DNA from: Gorsachius magnificus
Lineage: Eukaryota; Chordata; Aves; Pelecaniformes; Ardeidae
DNA length: 64,000 nucleotides
Reading direction: 5' to 3'
Assembly: GCA_034008185.1 (NCBI GenBank)
Contig: CM067085.1
Coordinates: forward strand, 75,380,275 to 75,444,274
How positions within the stretch are numbered: the first letter of the stretch is position 1; every line of letters starts with the position of its first letter. A program made the translations under genes and the position numbers. Positions 15,001 to 29,000 of the stretch are shown piece after piece. Under the pieces are notes generated by a model, which was not told the origin of the DNA, did no database searches, and saw nothing but the letters and a program-made list of their open reading frames with translations.

Positions 15001-18000
15001 GTCCAAACTTTTTACATATTCCTTGCTGCATACAGTAACTGCTTTACTTCAATACTACCTACTGAAGTGGGATACTCTTTTGAATAGTGATCACAAAAGT
15101 TGCTTTCACTTAACATTTCAGTGTCTAATTCCAGGCAACTTCTATGAATGAAGTACTACTAGCACTCCTTGTGCAGCCTGAGAGTATGTAACCCACAGCA
15201 CAAATCTTGCATGCCATTTATGTTACATCAGTTAAAGCATGTTAACTGTAAGGTCAAGTGACACGGCACAGTGCTCACCGTCACCAGACCTGATTTCTCT
15301 TACGCTGAAGACAGGGCAACCAAGCTTCTGTACTTACTGACAAGAGTAACCAAGCTGTTTCACAGAAGCTGCAGCCTGTTCCAGCTGCACAAAGGAAAAG
15401 CATTTCAAATTAAAATCCTACTAAGCTAGAAGTCAGTCAAGAATGTTGCAGAGATAGCTTTAAGAATGGCAGGAAAATGGAGGAAGAAAGAAAATGCTAG
15501 GTGGAAAGATTTCAATTAATGAAAAGAACAAATGGCAATGGGACACGGATTTCTGAAAAGGCAAGCAGTGTCTAAAGTCTAGTGCATATTAAAAGCTCTG
15601 AAAGAAGTTAACGTCATGACTTCCTGTTTGAATCTGTGACAATCCTCAAAATTTTGTTTTTGCACTAGTTTCAGCCTTTGACAATAAAGCCGTAAGGCAT
15701 AAGCATCTAACCACTTTGTGCCCAATAGAGCAGCTCAGCCAGTAAGGAGGAAAGGAAGGGCAGCACTAATCTGACACTAAATAGACACAACTTTTCACAG
15801 GATTCATACGATAACTAGAAATACTGCACCAGGTGTTCTTCAAATGTTGATATGTTGTGTAAAAGATTAAAAGATAGCTGTTAGTAACTTTCTAGGGAGT
15901 GAACATAAAAATGACTGACGTATTTACTGAAGTTAAAATTGCAAGTTAATAATTGAATTACATGTACATGAACTCTGAGGGACGTTATGGCTGCACTGAG
16001 GAATTTAAGTATGAATTCAGCATTTCCCATAGTAATGTAAATTATGTTAAATATTTTAATTCTATCCTGTATTTGGTTACTCAAGTTAGTGCAAAGAAAG
16101 AGTGCATGTGAGTAAATCTAAGACTGTGTGCATAGAGCAGCAGTCTACCATGCAAACCTTGTTACAAAGTTCTCAAAGCTCTGACTTTTGTCTGTTCGCT
16201 CTCCTGGAGTGTTCCTCAAATACAAGTTTAAGACCTACTGTGAAGCAGTCAATGTCCAATTCAGCTTACCATACTACAGAAATCCACTGGCTAGGTATAA
16301 GGGGAATCAGGCAGGTACCTTGCTAGAACACACCAAAAATCCAATACAGTAATTCCATTTATAGTTATTTTTACCTTATTTGAAAGGTAAGAAAAAAGGC
16401 ATCATCTTTTTCTATGTAATTTACCTTGTACGCTTAATAGCAATGTGCCTAACTGGTTCAGTTTTGGATGCCGTACTAGCAATTTCCAGTATGTGCAGTT
16501 TTACTCAGTAACAGGAACACAACTTGAATTTACCACAAATAAGTCTTCTCGTAATATGATTTGAAGACTGACTGCAGGATTGCTGTTCCCAGGTGAGTAA
16601 TCAAAGCAGATGGAATTTAACCTTTAGGCTGCAAGCTGCACCATATTTAAGATGCATGCAAAATTCTGAGCTCAGAAAAGACCAAAATTAATCAATGGAC
16701 TCTGATTACAACACAGGGCAATCAGTTGGAAGTTTTTTAAAGTATAGACAAAACTTTTTCAAAATAAAATTAATAATCTGAAATTATATGCAGAGTTCTG
16801 AAACATAGCTGATTTAGGTTACCACACTGGAACAGGTGAAAGAAATATCTGAAATCTGAGGGTCAAACTTTCCTCCACTACAAAGTCAAGAGGTGTTACA
16901 GCAGCAGCCTGTTGCACCTGCGCTGTAGTACCCCCCCACATACCCCTTTTGGCAGAGGGGATTCAGCTTTAGACCCTGGGCAGTAATAGTGACCCTCTCT
17001 TTGCTGTTCCTTACTGTTTGCTGTTCCTCACTGGTGTTCTAGGTTTGCCCTGTCTCTGGCTACTAGCCTGGCTTGCAAACACTGGTGCGAGAGTAGACCT
17101 TTCACTGGAACTCTATGATTAGGATGGATGGTGGTGTTGCCACATCTTGGTACCATCGCCATCTGATGGATCGTATCACAGGACAGAATTGAAGTATCTA
17201 GCTCCTCCAGGTTCCACTGATACAGGAACACATGCATTCAGATTGCTGGCCAAAGACATGAAATAGTATTTATCAGAAGGCCAGAATATGGACTTAGTTT
17301 GCAGCTACTTATATTCAAAATATAGGATCCGTTCATCATTTTGTTCCATCCTTCAGATGGAGAACATGCAGTTTTTCCGATGTAAACCTCTGTAAAAATG
17401 CAGGACTGGAGAGAAAAAAAAAAGTTTTAAGTGGAATCAACATTGATGGCCATGCCAAGACATTTAATCTTGTTTCACACATATCCATCCCAACCCTACC
17501 TCAAACTATAACTTTTGTATTAATTTATGTCCAGTTTAAAGTTCTGCAATTACAATATACTAGATGGTAATCACGCCGTCACCAAGAACTCTGTTTCTTT
17601 ACCAATGTCTTTTACATGTTAACCAGTTGGGAGGCTGTGGTCAGCATGTCACGTACACCATCACCCTATCTTCAGGAAGATGAATTTGCAAATTTGTAAC
17701 GTTTCTTTTAGCTTTTGCAGAAGTAGAATCAAAAAGTGCTAGCCAAAAAGCAAAGAGCGTGGTCATTAATGGATCTACACATGAAGACACTTCAGTGCAG
17801 ATGTAAAAAGGTTGGTTTATTTAATTGGTGTTGACTAAATTATACTAATCCTAACATTTAGCAGTTGAGGGCAAATGTTTTTGCCTCTTCCTATTGCCAT
17901 TTTATTCAGATTTTGCTGTTTCTTTACTTAGTAGCTATGTTAATCTAAGACTTAATTATTAGCACCAACTTACTACATAGATTTCAGACTTAACCTTTCA

Positions 18001-19930
18001 TTACCTCAAAATCAGCCCAGTAAGTTATGCTCAAAATAAAGAATTGTGCATGAAATATTACTTTCCCTCCAAAGTTTTAAAATAAAAGCTAGACAAATAG
18101 ATACGTAACAGTAGGGTGGGGGAAGTCACTAGTAAACAAGGACTTCCAGGCTTTAAGAAACTCTGTGTAGGGAAGCATTCAGAAACGCTGCCAAGGTAGA
18201 ACTTGTCTACTACATGCAGTTTCTTCCTACTGTTTCTATCTATCCTAAAATGAAGTACTTTATTCCTATAGTGTTTATCTAGTTTGGAAATGAAAAATCA
18301 AGCCACAAGAAAGAACTTGTCTGGAAGAGGAGTGCTCTTCTACATGGAATTACTCAAACTCTACTATTGTTGAAATTCATATTCTCCCTAGCTGATATTT
18401 TCTTTCAATCGAATTGAAATGCTAATAAAGATTTGTCTAGACTTAACTGTCTAGGAATCGCTAGTATTACTCAGAATTATCATCGTTCTGTGAGCCAACA
18501 AACCTCATCCTTATTCCAACCTGCCTGCATAAACTTATACACGTTAAATACATACACAATTGTATGCCTTCACGACAACTGACTTGCTCAGCCAGACACA
18601 TGAAAAATGCTTGTGTAGAGAAAATTATGCAACAGCTTTCCAATTGTAATTCTGCTTTTCCTCCAAAGCAGTAATTCCTTACCCTTTAAACCTATGCTGA
18701 GGAGAGGAAGAAGTCACTACAGTGCCTTATTTATTGTAAAATATGCAAAATATCTGGCTTTCTGGGAATTCTACAAGCAACTTACTTTCTCATAAGGAAC
18801 AAAGCAAGCTAGTTATAGTCCTTTAATGGAAGACTCCAGGTTATTGATTTTTAAATTTATTTTTAAGTGAGCTTAATGATTGCTAAAGGTGCTGGACTGA
18901 TGGCCCTAGAGACTCTCCTCAATCTATAGCATAGACAGCATTCCAAGATCCTCTACTATGTTATAACTCTCAAGAGACTGGTCCTAAAAGGTTGAATCCA
19001 CTAAGATTGTTATGAAAACACTACCTATACTTAAATAAAGAAAGGATGTGTTTATTTAACAAAAGCAAAAAGGCAACAAACAATTAGGTTGTCTTGCTCC
19101 ATGATACTATGGTTTTAGGCAAGACCATCAGAGCTGTGCATTAGAAGGCATATGGAAACAGAAGCAGACTACAATGCAAAGATGACTGGGCATTCTGCAC
19201 ACAGTGTAGTATTAGGTAAAGACATTTCTTCACAATGCAGGATGAACTGAAATGAGCCAGTGAGCACAGTAGTTACATAAGCCATTTCAGTTTCAGGACC
19301 TTCTGAGCTTTTTTAACTAACAGAAAGTTACTACAGCTATTAGAGCAAGGAAGTTTGAAGACAGAAATTTCATAGGTTGAAGGTTTTGGCAGTTTAAAAC
19401 TTAAAAATCTGTTAACTGATATTAAGCAAGCATCCTTTTTCTTTTTAAGCAATCTCAGTATATTACCACGTAAAATTCATCCTCACAACAGCAAGAACCA
19501 AAAAAATCTACACATGGAATCTTCCTTTTGCACAAATGCAGTTTAGTTTCTAACTAAATTAGCCTTAAAAGTTGTAGCAAATAACGACGTAAAGGGACTT
19601 ATTTTCATGCACACAGCTCCAAATGCAATAAATGCAACACAGTGAAATATGATCAACTCATGAAATTAAGAAAAAACAAAGACAGAACATAATGCAGATC
19701 TCATTTAATGTCAAATCATGTAACTAAACAATTTTTTGTTCTCTTACATCCCAGGATAAGGGCAAGATTCATGTATAAGAGCTAGTTTTATTGCATTCAT
19801 TTAAAGTAGCGTATGTTGGCAAAATCAGGTACTGAAGCTGTAAAAACTATTAGATAAGCAAAACCTGCTACAAATGAAAGATAGGACAAAAGGTGCAAGT
19901 GATCAGCGACAGAGGTATTTTATCACTTAC

Positions 19931-20026
19931 CTCATGATGCAGCTCAGCTATCTGATCTTTCAGTTCTCTGATGTACTGGTTAGAATCAGATTTATTAAGC
20001 TGCCCTTGAATTTTTCCTTCTTCTTT
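19931..20026 (-). CDS. EVI5: EVI5 visible exon 17: end of coiled coil
   Basis: 96 nt, 32 codons, phase 0/0, from KEEGKIQGQLNKSDSNQYI to KDQIAELHHE. It matches the penultimate part of EVI5. The acceptor is aaccaaaacag and the donor is GAG|gtaagt. In human EVI5 the next residues (LRCLKGQRG...) begin the C-terminal exon, which I could not find between 1 and 19930. Read-through past the donor would add about 20 residues before a TAG near 19870. Confidence 0.95.
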
Positions 20027-23000
20027 CTGTTTTGGTTAAAAAAAGAATCTTATTCAAATTATTCACAGATATACTATATTAAAAATCTTATTTTAACTGT
20101 CTGGATATTTTTGTCATTAACAAACTATTCGCAGACACAATTGAGCACTGTTCATCTGGTTGAAGTTACAGCAGGTATCTAGGGGTGTCAGTAGCTCACA
20201 CCAAGCTGCCCCGCCCAATACCAACCATAGTGCAGGCAGGTTTCTATGGAGGAGCATGAAGAATTAACAAAGGTTCACAGGTGGAATTCACGTCCAATGT
20301 ACACGAGGTTGCATATGCAATTCAGTAAAGCATCCCTACAGAATACTATCACCATGTGGAGCATCTCTTAGTGTGATTATTTTCACTAACGTAAAGTTTT
20401 CATTTAGTAACAAGGAACTCCCCTTGTTTCCAAGTGACAAGTAAACAAAACACGTTCTTTCCTTGCTTTATAAGACATGCACTGGGAAACATTACATAAG
20501 ACAAGCTAAAAAATCTTGCAACATCTAAAATATTGTGGTATTTATCATATAGGAGTTCCAGAGAGCATAACTGAAGAGAGGTACGTCCCCTAGCACCAAT
20601 ACTGTGAGAGGTACAGAGAAAAACTGACATGTAAAAACAGCCAGAGATGAAGAGGAATGTGAGATTTCCCTCATTTGTCAACCAAATGCAGGTCCTAAGT
20701 TTCAAGATGTTCAAGAAGGTGTCATCTGCACCTGAATGTCTGCAACACTAGCTTTCAGCTTCTCCCTAAGGGGAATCCTAATGTGACTGAACCAAACCTG
20801 GCAGATCTGAGATAAACAGCCATCCTTGATGGAGAAGGCCGCCCACGTGTTCAGTTTGCTACTAGTAACTCAAGAGCAGCCTTGCATTTTTTTTTTCCAG
20901 CTGAGTAATTTCTGAAGCAGCCACCAGCTTTAGAAGACAGAAGCACCTTGATTTCATATCAATCTTTACCATGTGTGTAAGTCACATACAACCAATTTAT
21001 TACCGAAATACAAATATAATGGGAATATCTGTTTTTTCTACCTGTAGCTCATTTTGCTGAAGTTTTAATTGTACTTGAAGAAAGCAAACAGTTCATTTCA
21101 GCAACAGGCAAGTTCGAAGTCATTTGCAAACAGAATTTAAATACCTTTCAGAATGAAAGGTGTCAACTGTTCCTCAAAATAGAAGACAAAAAGCTTTAAC
21201 AGAGAGGTTCTTTTAAAACATCCCTCTGAAATATCAACACCAGGACAGAGCATGTACCAGGACGTTAGGGGGAGGGACAGTATACCACTTTACAACCCTT
21301 TTTGCTGCATGAAGGGAACAACCTTGAGCACTGTCAATGTTGACAAACTCAAAGCAATTTCTCTAATTTCAGACTTTGTTTTTCTTGCAGCAAGGTATGC
21401 ATTACAATATTACTTGAAAAATAACTTTGTCATATTCACTATTAAGTCACAGAATCTGCAACATGGAGACACAAGATCCTTTAATGCATAATTCCATATT
21501 GAACCTAGTTTCTGAGGCAACCTATGGCTCAAATTCACAAAAAAATTAGTATTATTAACTGTTACTAATGTTCCTATCCCAAATAGGTCAACACCCTCCC
21601 CCCAAACCCATTACCTCTCTTTACAAGGAAGACTATCAGTATTGGAGAAACCCAAACAGAAGCAACTTAAACTGCAGAACAAAAATAATGCTGTTTATAT
21701 CTGTATATATAAAAAGCTTCATTGCTGTCAGAAACTGAGATTCCAGGCAACAAGAATGACCTGATCTCTTGTGGTAGCAATATATGGGAGAAATGCTTGT
21801 CCAAGTCCTTTCCCTCTGTTTGAAACCCTGACTTTTCCATTTAAGCCTCTTGTTCTATGGACTCCAAATTACTACGTAACCATACAGCACAGCATCAAAA
21901 GGCAAGAGTAAAGCCAGGTTTTACGATAAACAGAAGATAGGCGTCATAGCCCTTTTAAAATGGAAGTGTAATAAATAGTTGAGCTTACATTCAAACTGGA
22001 TGCACAAGAGGACACAAAACAGGCATTCCCAAGTTAAGTCGGTATAAACTAACAGCAGAAGCAGTGACATTTACTAGCTTAAGTTTGGCGCTGCCCAAAT
22101 AGCTGAAAGCTGTTAGTGTATACCATATAGAGTATACCATGTTGGGAGTTAAACACTTTCATTATTTTTAAGTGTTTTTATTATTACTATCTATTCCATA
22201 AGTAACACTGTAATGTTAATGCAGATATTACAGCATAACTTGACATGTAAATTTGCTCATGGAAGAACTACCTCTAGCTCCAGACAGTTGGAGCTGAATG
22301 TAGGGCCTAAGCCTGGCTTGCAAGATCCTCATTACTAGTGAAGGGCAAATAAGTTTCAGTTTTCCTTTCAGAACTTACAGATTTTTGTAGAGCTGACAAT
22401 TCACAAAAATGCATTTAGCACAAAAAAAGAACCCTGCAATGTCATTTTCTACAAACGTACTTTTCAAAGAAAAGTCATGCTGTAACTTCCTCTTGCAACA
22501 CTCAAAACACTAGAGGTCAGAAGCTGATCCTTCTAACTGGCTGCAACAGAAATCAGGTATTTCTAGCTAACTAAGCCCATGTTCTATAAGCTACAAAGTC
22601 TGTCTACAGTGGGTAAACTGGAAGCATGACATAGGAGAAATTTTAGGACTAGGTGTAAGTCTTCTTCATAGCTGCTGTTCATCTCTCTGAGCAATGGCAC
22701 AGATAGCTTATTTTAAAAAAAAAGTAGAAGGTAAGTCAATCATGCCATTGATTTAGTTATTTACAAGACACTCATGCAGGTGCAGTAGCAAACCACTGGA
22801 AAACATGCAGGGGTCAGACACTATAGCATTAAAAAATTTTTAGATTCTTATCAAAGTAATTTCATTTAGAGAATAAATATGTAGACAGCTGAAAGTTTAC
22901 ATATTTCAGATGAACCAAAACATTTATTTTATAAAAAGTAGTTTTATCTGTCAGATTATGATCTTTAAGTTACCCAATATTCTTTGAAACTGTGACAAGA

Positions 23001-26000
23001 GATTGATATTTCTCAATACACGTATTTATTTTCATGCACGTATGAAATATTACTATGATCTGCAAAATTGTTTCACTTTCCAGTCACATTTCAAATTGCA
23101 TTAAGTCCAGATTACTTTCTAGCATCTAATGAGCATTTGGTAATCAAAGGCACATTCATTTTAATGTGAGCAACTTAAATTTGGTAGTAATATTCTTTAA
23201 CACTAGTTTTTCATTGAGGCAGCTTGACAGAAGTGATAAAGAAAAATTGTTGGCAGGAAAAACTTTCAACATGGCAGTTCCTTTTAACATGACAGAAAGC
23301 AATATTAACAGCTTTCCCTACTATCTATTGGTATGTCGCAAAGAGAATACTTTATCCCAAAAATTCTGTCATTCGAGATTTGCTTCTCAACCTACCCTAG
23401 ATTATATGACATGTTAACTGTTACTTCCTCACTATCAAAACCCCCTATTTCTTACTGGTTTTATCAAGTGATCTTAATATCATCCTGGAGTCTCTTTTAA
23501 GGAGTATTGTCAGTGCGTATGCATCTTGAGATAGTGAAAACCTCCACTGCAAAACAAACCCTGTATTCTGCCTCCATGCAGGTTAGATACCCACCTGTAC
23601 GTTGTAATTCCGGATGACATTAGATTAGTGCCAAAGCACAGCTATATGCCACTGTGATTGGTGAAAGCCCCAGAGACAGCAAGCACACCCACGCTCCAAA
23701 CTTTTATCAACACACATGGAAACTGCACAAAGGATTTTATGTCCATGTTTCATTTAGTAGCTTAATTAAGCAAGCTTTAGCTTCTTCAGCTTGAATTTTT
23801 CGGTTTCAAACATAATACTACATTACATAGATATAATTTCTAACTCTTGAGACTGACCTAGTCATGAGGCAACTGAGATCAATTGAGATTAATACCATTT
23901 GTTCTTAGTTCAGAATCTGAATTAAACTTGGGCAAGAGTGACAAGGAATTATCTAAGTTGCAAGTGACATGAAAGTGGGACAGAACCTGTGTAGTGAAAA
24001 CACAACAGGTACTGAATGGAACTGAAACAAAGGTAAGGACCTTAAACAGTAACACGGACGGATTCTTGCAGATCTAATCTGCAGCCCACTATCTGCAGGA
24101 CATGGCTGTTGCATTTATTTAGTTAGTTGATGTACTGCAGGGCAACTTAAGATAATAAACTTCCAGGAATAACTTCTAGCCCTCTATCATTCATTTGCTT
24201 TGCTGGAGATGCATGTTTTCCATTCTTCCTCTTGTACTGCTGCCATCCTTCATTTTGCTTCCAGGTATCATAACCCTCTAAAGAGCAGATTAATTAATCT
24301 CTCCTCCTAAGGGTCCAACAGCATATGTTGAAAAGGTTTCTAGACTCAGGCAGGAAGAAATCAGTCTTGTATGGATTAATTCTTGCCTGGCATCAGCCAC
24401 CTCAGCCTAAGAGCCAGCTATGGCAGATGGAAGCTCAACTACTGAGGTCAAAGGATAACTGGAACTGGGGAACAGAAGTCTACTTGCCCAAAGGACAGAA
24501 GCCTGCACTCTCCATGGTCCAACCCCAGTAGCTAGAGTCATCAGAGGCCACACTCAGGACATTCTTGATATCCTTCTTTCTTGTCAATCCTAATATTACT
24601 ATTATTGCTAGCTTCTTGCTTCAAGTGTTGAGCCATGCAGGTGTGCTAGAAAATACATGCTTTTAGGATGGATTGATTTGGCAAGTCTTTCACAGCTAAA
24701 ACAAATTAATCTCAACCCTCTTAAATGGTAAGGGTGCTTAAGGGCAAAGGACATAAAACCTGTCTTCTGTAAAACCGCCAAAGTAAAAGGGAGCTGACTG
24801 CCCTGCTTAAGGCCCTTCTGTATTCTGAATCTGGCTTTAACTTTCCACTTTTTAAAATACCTAAAATCTAATGGTTTTGGTTTCCATTAAAATACATTTT
24901 CACGTGCTCTGGCTGCAAACTCGTCTGGCTTTCTCAGAACAGAATAGAATAGGCTATTTCAGTTGGGAGGGACCGACAGTGACCATCTAGTCCAACTGCC
25001 TGACCAAGTCAGGGCTGACCAAAAGTTAGAACACATTATTAAGGGCATTGTCCCAATGCCTCTTAAACATGGACAGGCTTGAGGCATCAACCACGTCTCC
25101 ACGAAGCCTCTTTCAGTGTTTGATCACCCTCTCAGTAAAGAAATGCTTCATAATGCCCAGTCTAAACCTCCCCTGGCACAGCTTTGAACCATTCCCACAT
25201 ATCCTGTCACTGGATCCCAGGGAGAAGAGCTCAGCACCTCCCTTTCCACACCCCCTCCTCAGGAAGCTGCAGAGAGCCATGAGGTCGCCCCTCAGCCCCC
25301 TTTTCTCCAAACGAGACAAGCCCAAAGTCCTTAACTGCTTCTCACAGGACATTCCTTCTGCCCCTGTCACCAGCTTGGTTGCCCTCCTCTGGATGTATTC
25401 AAGGACCTTCACATCCTTCTTAAATTGTGAGGCCCAGAACACCAATATTCAAAGTGAGGCCACACTAAGTTACTAGACAGCCCATCAACATAAGAAAAAT
25501 TAAATTGCTTTCATGTAGCTTGAGTTAATTTAATTGAATGCTTCCTATTGTAGCATTTACTTCAGCAGGAACCAGGCATTTCACTCTGCACTGGTTTTAT
25601 ACTGTGCTTGAGTAGTTTTGTACTACTGTGCTTGAATAGTTTTGTACTTCTGAAGAAAACACTCAGACCAACTGTACTGCTTCAAAAGTCAATGCTAAGA
25701 CTCCCACTTACAATTTAAAAGTCTTTAAGGTATGAACATCACACCTTTTAAAAGGAAATAGCATAAGCAATTAGTAATCTCTCTCTCCATGGGTTTTTTT
25801 AAAAATCTAAGATTATACACATAGGATGTGGGTTGTTGGTTTTTTTTTTTTGGTTTGTTTTTTTTTTTTTTTGAGGGGGAGTGCTGTTACAGAAAATCTG
25901 TGGTATTTGGGAAGGTCACAACACAAAGAACAGATGGTCTCCAGGCAAATAATAGCCATTTTAAGTTTAAAATTAATATACAGTGAAAAAGGCAGATAAC

Positions 26001-29000
26001 ATATCAATAAGCAAAGCGTGACTATTATCAGAATAGCAAAATAATGAAAGCTAGCCAACTCTGGAACCTAGGAATTTTGTTTAAAAAAAAAACAACAACA
26101 GAGCCATAAGTGAATGAATCTCTACATCCATTCCCTGGGGTACTGCTTCTGCATACTGGCACTACTGCAGTGCCTACCTTCTCTTCCCAGAACAGTTTTT
26201 AGAAAATAGAAAAGTAAGGCCAATTGGTGTTACACTGTAATTAAAGATTCATCATCTCAAATTCGCTGCTTTTGAAGATTAAGAACTCCCCCCAGTCTTA
26301 CCGTCTCTTCTAACAGACCAGCTCCACCAGCACCAAAAGGGTTAGAAAACTCTGTATCAGGGAGACAAACACCCTTCTGGCCAGGTACCACCTCTGCTCA
26401 AGGAAAGGTACTTTTAACAGTGTAAGCAGCCAATATGCAATCAAACTTCTTGCCTCACAGGTTGGGTATAGAGAGGGAGTGGCACAGGCAGTGGAGTAGG
26501 AAATGAGCCCCGCAGATCAAAAAAGCAGTTGCTAAACCAGAACTCACTTAGGCCCCTTCAGTTTTGGAAGCTCTCACCTCTTTCATCCTGCTCTGAAATA
26601 CTAGAGTTACTGTATTTGCGTGCATAACAAGAGGTATGAGGTATGCTGAGAACTCCTGAGAAGAACAAAATCCATTCCCCAAAAAATTTTCTGCTTAGAA
26701 TGAGGAAAAGTTCTGCCCACCAGAAAGTATCAGTTGAGATTCATCGCTGTAGTGTTGTACTTGAATCCTCCTCTGTCTGGCTTTCTAAGAGAAAAACAGC
26801 TTTTCTGTACCTTTTAAAGCAGCAGCAGCTAGTCTCAAAAAACACATCTGATGCCTCCTGAGAACTAGTAAGCATGTGGAGACCTTCCAACCTCAATCAG
26901 CATAGGACCAGGATGCACGGCTGGTAACACAAGAGTGCAGGGACAGGCTGCTTCAAAGAATGCTCATCTCAAATATCTGAAACCATTACCGTATAGTACC
27001 CCCCAAAACTCAAGCATAGTAGTCATGATAAAACAAAGTTTAAATAATAAATAAATCAATCACCAGAAATCACCTGGAACACATTGGAGGCCTTCAGCCT
27101 GCTTTTGCTGCTCAACCAAGAAAGGTCTAAGTATAAGATACAGAAGATCCACGTCATCCAATTTCAGTTGCAGGTGTTTCATCCCAAGAGGAGCACAAGC
27201 TAAGTTTTACAAAACACTCAGATCACATCAGAATAGGAAAAGTAGTACATGTCAGCAAGAAAAGAGGCCATTTTAAATAATAAAGCATCTAGGGTTGTCT
27301 TCACCTTAATAACTGTGAGCTTAAAATCAGAAAAACAAAACCAATGGTTTTATAAGCAGCCAAAATTTAGGCACACCATATAACAGAGTATCATCTTTAC
27401 TAAAAATGTCTAGAGGGTAGGACACTTCCTTAACAACCTTAGTTTGGTCACTTCTGACTTAGAAATATTTACTTGGTAACAATCTGTCTCAGCCTCTTTT
27501 CAGGGGAGGCTTTTAAATTCTTAATCTGTGGCAAAAGACACTGCATTAAAAATGTAAATGAAGTTTATTCAGAAGGGTAAATGCGGTAACTAGTGTCCTT
27601 TCAGTGACTTTACAGTGACTCATTCTAGACTTTCAAAAAACACATCACTAACATCACACACCACTATTGATAAGAGTAAAAAAGTTTCCTGTAATTTGAA
27701 AAGATGGAAACAATTTCTTTACTCAACAGTCAGTACTTGGAAAAGTTATTAAACAGAGGTCATAGAAAGGCTTCATTCTAATGAAATAGTGCTAAAAGTT
27801 TAAACTGTGGGGGAGAGAACTAACACAATCATGGATTTCCTTTACAGTTGTTCTCAGAGCAGCTTTGACATGGTTAGAGATAGGGTAAATGTGACAAAAT
27901 TCTCTGAATCTGCCAGGAAACACATCAGGAGGAAGTGATGTTACTCCCTTGTCCAGATCAACCTAATGAAGAGAAGAATGAATTCTTATAGTTTTTGCTT
28001 TAAGATTACACAGAGCTAAAACCAGTTTTCAGTATTACAAGTGTGCTCTGTACCTCCCCAACCCAAACCATGGATATGGTTAATTGATGGGTAATTTTAA
28101 GAGGATGCTACAAGTCACCAGTCTGAACAGAAATGGAGGGAGAGGGATTAAGCTGCAGAGCAGAGTCTGCAGCTGACCCAGCTCTGCTTCCACTGCCTGT
28201 CTACACTTTCACTGGCCTAGCGCTCCTTACCCTAGCCAGCTGGTTGACTCTAGCCTCTAACTGATTTAACCTTGCCTGAATTTCTCTAAAGCCTCTTCTT
28301 CTCTCATTTAGTCTGTCATTCCTTCAACTGCTGCAGGGAAAGGGTTTTGTTTGTTTGTTTAAAAAACAAAACACCACAAACCAAAACACCACCAAGGGAC
28401 CGCCAGGACTGTCCATATGCGATCAGAAGGAACACCTGCTATTAGGCCAGAAGTGTAGTGAAGCTTGGGAGACTTCTCTTGGCAGCTTTAGGAAAGCACA
28501 CACAAGCTAAAAGCAGTAGGATTTTAAAGGCTTATACTAAGAAGTTAAAAGCATTTGCTTGTTGCAGTTTGAAGCTATCAGACCAGTTCAGCTGAAAACA
28601 AGAAAGACTAATTCCCTGGGGAAACAAACCTGAGGTTTTGCTGATTGACTATAGACATAAAGGGAGACAATATCCATTCCTTAGTCCTGGCTCTCTGTAT
28701 CTTACAAAAGGATGGGACAAAAGGGGTCAGAGAGTGCATGTAGCTTAGCCCAAACAAGTCATTCACTTATAGGATGTGAACCTCCAACCTTTGTGAGAAA
28801 GTAGTATATATCATATTGAAGAGAACAGCTTCTCCCCAGTGTGGAGGTACAAAAAATAGCAGCCCAGCCATCCAAAAATCTATGCTTCATTTGTTAATAA
28901 TTTGCTCAAATGTCCTGCTCAAAGCCCAGAAGCCTGCTAAATACTTCCAAGTCATGTTTGCTTCCCAAAAGTTTTATAAGCTGAAATGGCAAGTGAGAGA

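Larger units (their letters stand above)
1..19930 (-). other. EVI5: EVI5 3' intron (at least 19.9 kb, partial)
   Basis: Between visible exon 17 and the left edge. I looked for codons for the expected C-terminal exon (motifs such as GIHIVNHLIGDDESFHSSDE) in this stretch and saw none, so it is taken as intron. It holds the old CR1 copy, the G-quadruplex motif and A runs; the rest is unassigned AT-rich sequence. The alternative, that this is 3' UTR or intergenic, is less likely because exon 17 ends in a consensus donor. Confidence 0.65.

Noticed and set aside
17028..17237. 69-codon minus-strand frame in a slightly GC-richer patch of the 3' intron.
   Set aside because: No motif, no splice sites in a matching phase and no resemblance to the EVI5 C-terminus.
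18683..18696. 14-nt segment between a very strong acceptor (cttcctctcctcag) and a good donor (gtaagg), with slight similarity to the start of the expected last exon.
   Set aside because: It would shift the frame, reads into a stop, and nothing downstream resembles the EVI5 C-terminus.
21042..21073. 32-nt segment with acceptor (tgctttcttcaag) and donor (CAG|gtag) in gene sense; one frame reads like a coiled coil (LQVQLKLQQNELQ).
   Set aside because: The length is not a multiple of three and the required phase reads into TAA at the third codon. No in-frame acceptor opens the coiled-coil frame, so it is at most a frame-breaking pseudoexon.
25048..25476. 142-codon plus-strand open frame.
   Set aside because: Antisense strand of the CR1 ORF2 fragment. 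Similar peptides recur throughout bird genomes for this reason.
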